Source: an uncultured Ruminococcus sp. (GTDB taxonomy: Bacteria; Bacillota; Clostridia; Oscillospirales; Ruminococcaceae). From it: a stretch of DNA of 6,948 nt. Shown here one piece after another: positions 5,030-6,948 of this stretch. A program made the position numbers and the translations under genes. A model generated the notes under the pieces. The model was not told the DNA's origin. It did not search any database and saw only the letters and a list, made by a program, of their open reading frames with translations. The first letter of the stretch is position 1, and each line of letters opens with the position of its first letter. The stretch is from assembly GCA_900556055.1 (NCBI GenBank), contig USNJ01000107.1, positions 1 through 6,948 of the forward strand, written 5' to 3'.

Positions 5030-6487
5030 ATGGCGGATCAGCATATAAAAAAGTCAATTCATGATATTTTAATGGGACAAACTTTGACCCCGGGAAAACT
5101 TCCGATAATTGAGCTGTCTGATATTGCTCAACCGACTGTTATATCTAATTTTGATGTGGATAATATGTCATTATCTCAAATTATAAAATATAATCCGGTA
5201 ACAAAAGAACTGCCTGAATTGCAGCAGATGTACTTTTATGGGTTATATCGTTATGTTAAACTTGGCAAATGGAAAAATGCATATACCTATGCACAGTTGG
5301 ATCGGTATCGAAAGATATTGTGCGGTAATAAACCGGATAAGGGCAAATCACTGACCAATGCACAATTTAGGTCAAAAAGCTTCTTGTTAAAAAAATATGT
5401 GTATCTGATGGTTTTGGATCTGTTTTTAATAATAGGTTTTTCGGATAAAGAAATGCAATCTGAAAACATGAAGATTGTATTGGCTACCATGATTGTTGAA
5501 CTCCCTTTCAAATTCGAGGATTTATCAAAAATGGTTGATATCCATTCAGCGGTTATTAATAATACATGGGAATGCATTGAGAAAATTTCGGAATTGGATC
5601 GCTATAAGGATTATGTAGACAGAATTCGCACGAATTTATCTTTTAAACGAAGAAGACCAACCAGATTCATGGTAACAGCTACAATGAGTGCTGGAAAATC
5701 AACATTCATAAATGCTCTTTCCGGTAAAAATGTAAATCTGTCAAGAAATACAGCCTGTACAAGCAAAATACATCACCTTATAAGTAAGCCATATGAAGAT
5801 GGCTGCACATCGAAGTTTGACAAAGATTTTATCATAGATGCAACTGACGAGGAGCTAATGCATAATAACGAGAAAAATGTTTCTGATGATATTTTTATAA
5901 GCACATACTTTACCGGATTATTAAATGGGAAAAGGATAGTGCTGTATGATTCTCCCGGAGTTAATTCCAGTAAAAATGCTGATCATCAGTCCGTAACAGA
6001 AAAAATGATCGAAACGCATGGATATGATATGATACTCTATATTATAAATGCTACTCAGATCGGTACGAATGATGATGAGGCACATCTGAATTATGTTTGC
6101 CAAAACATTGGCAAAACTCCTATACTGTTTATAGTAAATAAGATAGATGAGTTCAGAGAAGGAGAGGATGATGTCGGCGAATCACTTTGTAATATTATAA
6201 AATATTTGAAGAAAATTGGCTTTAAGGATCCAGTGATTTGTCCTGTTTCCGCAAAGTCGGGTTATTTAGCCAAAATAGAAAAGAAAGGCGAAAAACTCTC
6301 TCAAATAAATAAAAATGCTCTGAATAATAAAATTATGTACTTTGAAGATGAAAAAAATGATTTGTCATCGTTTTATGAAAAGTATTATCCAGAGCTGCAT
6401 TTAACTGAACCTGAAGATGAAATAAATCAACTGCTTAAACACAGCGGGTTGAATTATATAGAAAAAATAATCAGCAGATATTGCTGA
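5030..6487 (+). CDS. Dynamin-like GTPase, first of a probable pair
   Basis: This 485-residue protein has all five GTPase motifs. G1 is ATMSAGKST at 217-225, with Ala where the first Walker A glycine is usual. G2 is Thr in RNTACTSKI (239-247). G3 is DSPGV at 307-311, G4 NKID at 370-373, and G5 SAK at 407-409. Spacing and the STFINALSGK sequence after G1 match the dynamin superfamily rather than Ras or Era/EngA proteins. Residues 1-210 are a mostly helical N-terminal region of unknown fold; 123-137 is hydrophobic but contains a charge, so it is not a clear membrane span. Only about 75 residues follow G5, so the long stalk of classical dynamins is absent. ATG 5030 is chosen over GTG 5021 because GGAG (5014-5017) is 12 bases away from the ATG but only 3 from the GTG. 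Expected role: GTP-driven oligomerisation on membrane, with the next gene's product as partner (inference). The gene is much more AT-rich than the WYL gene. Confidence 0.88.
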   Translation: MADQHIKKSIHDILMGQTLTPGKLPIIELSDIAQPTVISNFDVDNMSLSQIIKYNPVTKELPELQQMYFYGLYRYVKLGKWKNAYTYAQLDRYRKILCGNKPDKGKSLTNAQFRSKSFLLKKYVYLMVLDLFLIIGFSDKEMQSENMKIVLATMIVELPFKFEDLSKMVDIHSAVINNTWECIEKISELDRYKDYVDRIRTNLSFKRRRPTRFMVTATMSAGKSTFINALSGKNVNLSRNTACTSKIHHLISKPYEDGCTSKFDKDFIIDATDEELMHNNEKNVSDDIFISTYFTGLLNGKRIVLYDSPGVNSSKNADHQSVTEKMIETHGYDMILYIINATQIGTNDDEAHLNYVCQNIGKTPILFIVNKIDEFREGEDDVGESLCNIIKYLKKIGFKDPVICPVSAKSGYLAKIEKKGEKLSQINKNALNNKIMYFEDEKNDLSSFYEKYYPELHLTEPEDEINQLLKHSGLNYIEKIISRYC

Positions 6488-6490
6488 AAA

Positions 6491-6497
6491 AAAGGAG
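6491..6497 (+). promoter_or_regulatory. Strong ribosome-binding site of the third operon gene
   Basis: AAAGGAG lies 8 bases before the ATG at 6506 and fixes that start. It is the strongest such site on the plus strand and implies good translation of the downstream gene. The 18-base gap after the GTPase stop holds nothing else and no terminator. Confidence 0.85.
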
Positions 6498-6505
6498 TAT
6501 AAATT

Positions 6506-6948
6506 ATGACACAGATAAGCGTAAAGTACAATCCTTACAGATTAACAACTGAGATCAAGGTAAACGGAAATGATATTTCTGAGGATAGCGGTCTTCAGAA
6601 ATATGTGAGAAATCATCAGCGTATGCAGGAATGGATAGGTGAATTTCCCGAAGCATTGAAAATGATTCTCAATACTTCTGAACTTGATGTTGAGTTTTGC
6701 GGAAGTGTCCTTGACTGGGATGATTTTGAGGAAGCATTTAAACATGCAAAAGCAGCCGGTATTATCAGAAACTTAAGTTTAAGATTCCGTCAGGCAAAAA
6801 CAGACGAAGATGTTCAGAATAAGATCATTAAGGTATTCAACGATCTTAGGGAAGGACCTATTGATGAATTCAGAGATCAGAAGCTTAAGCAGGCTTTTGA
6901 CAATGTAAGCAATGCGGTATTTCCCATCAACGTAATTGCAACAATGAG
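6506..6948 (+). CDS. Probable second dynamin-like GTPase (N-terminal part only)
   Basis: The first 147 residues are visible and the frame is open to the right edge. The protein begins MTQISVKYNPYRLTTEI and continues with a mixed alpha/beta stretch to about residue 85 (ELDVEFCGSVLDWDDFEEA), then charged helices to about 138. The last residues, FPINVIATM, copy the strand and loop entering the GTPase site of the previous protein (FMVTATMSAGKST). The next two bases, AG, permit serine, as expected there. From memory this N-terminal layout occurs in proteins annotated as dynamin family GTPases. The GTPase assignment is thus a prediction, because the diagnostic lysine lies outside the window. A strong ribosome-binding site precedes the start, and the gene follows the first GTPase by 18 bases in the same operon. 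The two N-terminal regions are not obviously alike, suggesting two distinct subunits rather than a recent duplication. Confidence 0.8.
   Translation, partial: MTQISVKYNPYRLTTEIKVNGNDISEDSGLQKYVRNHQRMQEWIGEFPEALKMILNTSELDVEFCGSVLDWDDFEEAFKHAKAAGIIRNLSLRFRQAKTDEDVQNKIIKVFNDLREGPIDEFRDQKLKQAFDNVSNAVFPINVIATM

Noticed and set aside
6542..6745. Minus-strand open frame opposite the second GTPase gene
   Set aside because: The plus-strand frame has a strong ribosome-binding site, operon context and GTPase-like end; the opposite frame has none of these.

Overview
The window looks like part of a chromosome from a Gram-positive gut or rumen Firmicute, probably Ruminococcus or a relative. This is inferred from the gene types (GHKL kinase with a LytTR regulator, a lipoprotein with a cysteine/histidine motif, a WYL regulator), the strong Shine-Dalgarno sites and the sigma-A-like promoters. 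No rRNA, tRNA, CRISPR array, transposase or integrase is visible. The genes form two divergent blocks that meet in an AT-rich intergenic region at 3710-4050.

Left block (minus strand, 3709 down to 1). It holds a small XRE-type regulator (3353-3709), then a stem-loop and a full-consensus promoter. Next come a LytTR response regulator (2447-3145) and a GHKL histidine kinase (606-2450), joined by an ATGA overlap. A 15-bp-stem terminator follows, with a second promoter on its edge. Last is a lipoprotein gene cut by the left edge (1-500). The kinase and regulator form a complete two-component system. The kinase's membrane part resembles an ABC-2 permease more than an ordinary sensor. The lipoprotein, and whatever lies beyond the edge, is the likeliest local target; that is inference.

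Right block (plus strand, 4051 to the right edge). It holds an HTH-WYL transcriptional regulator (4051-5028), a dynamin-like GTPase (5030-6487) starting one base after the WYL stop, and a third gene from 6506, preceded by a strong ribosome-binding site. The window ends inside this third gene, just where its sequence begins to look like the Walker A motif of the first GTPase. The layout is therefore best read as a WYL-controlled operon of two dynamin-like GTPases. Paired bacterial dynamins are known as membrane-remodelling partners, and WYL regulators are common in anti-phage loci, so a membrane-acting stress or phage-defence system is a reasonable hypothesis. It is the most interesting content here. 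Base composition falls sharply at the WYL/GTPase junction, and the WYL protein seems to end earlier than its relatives, which suggests the GTPase genes were joined to a pre-existing regulator.
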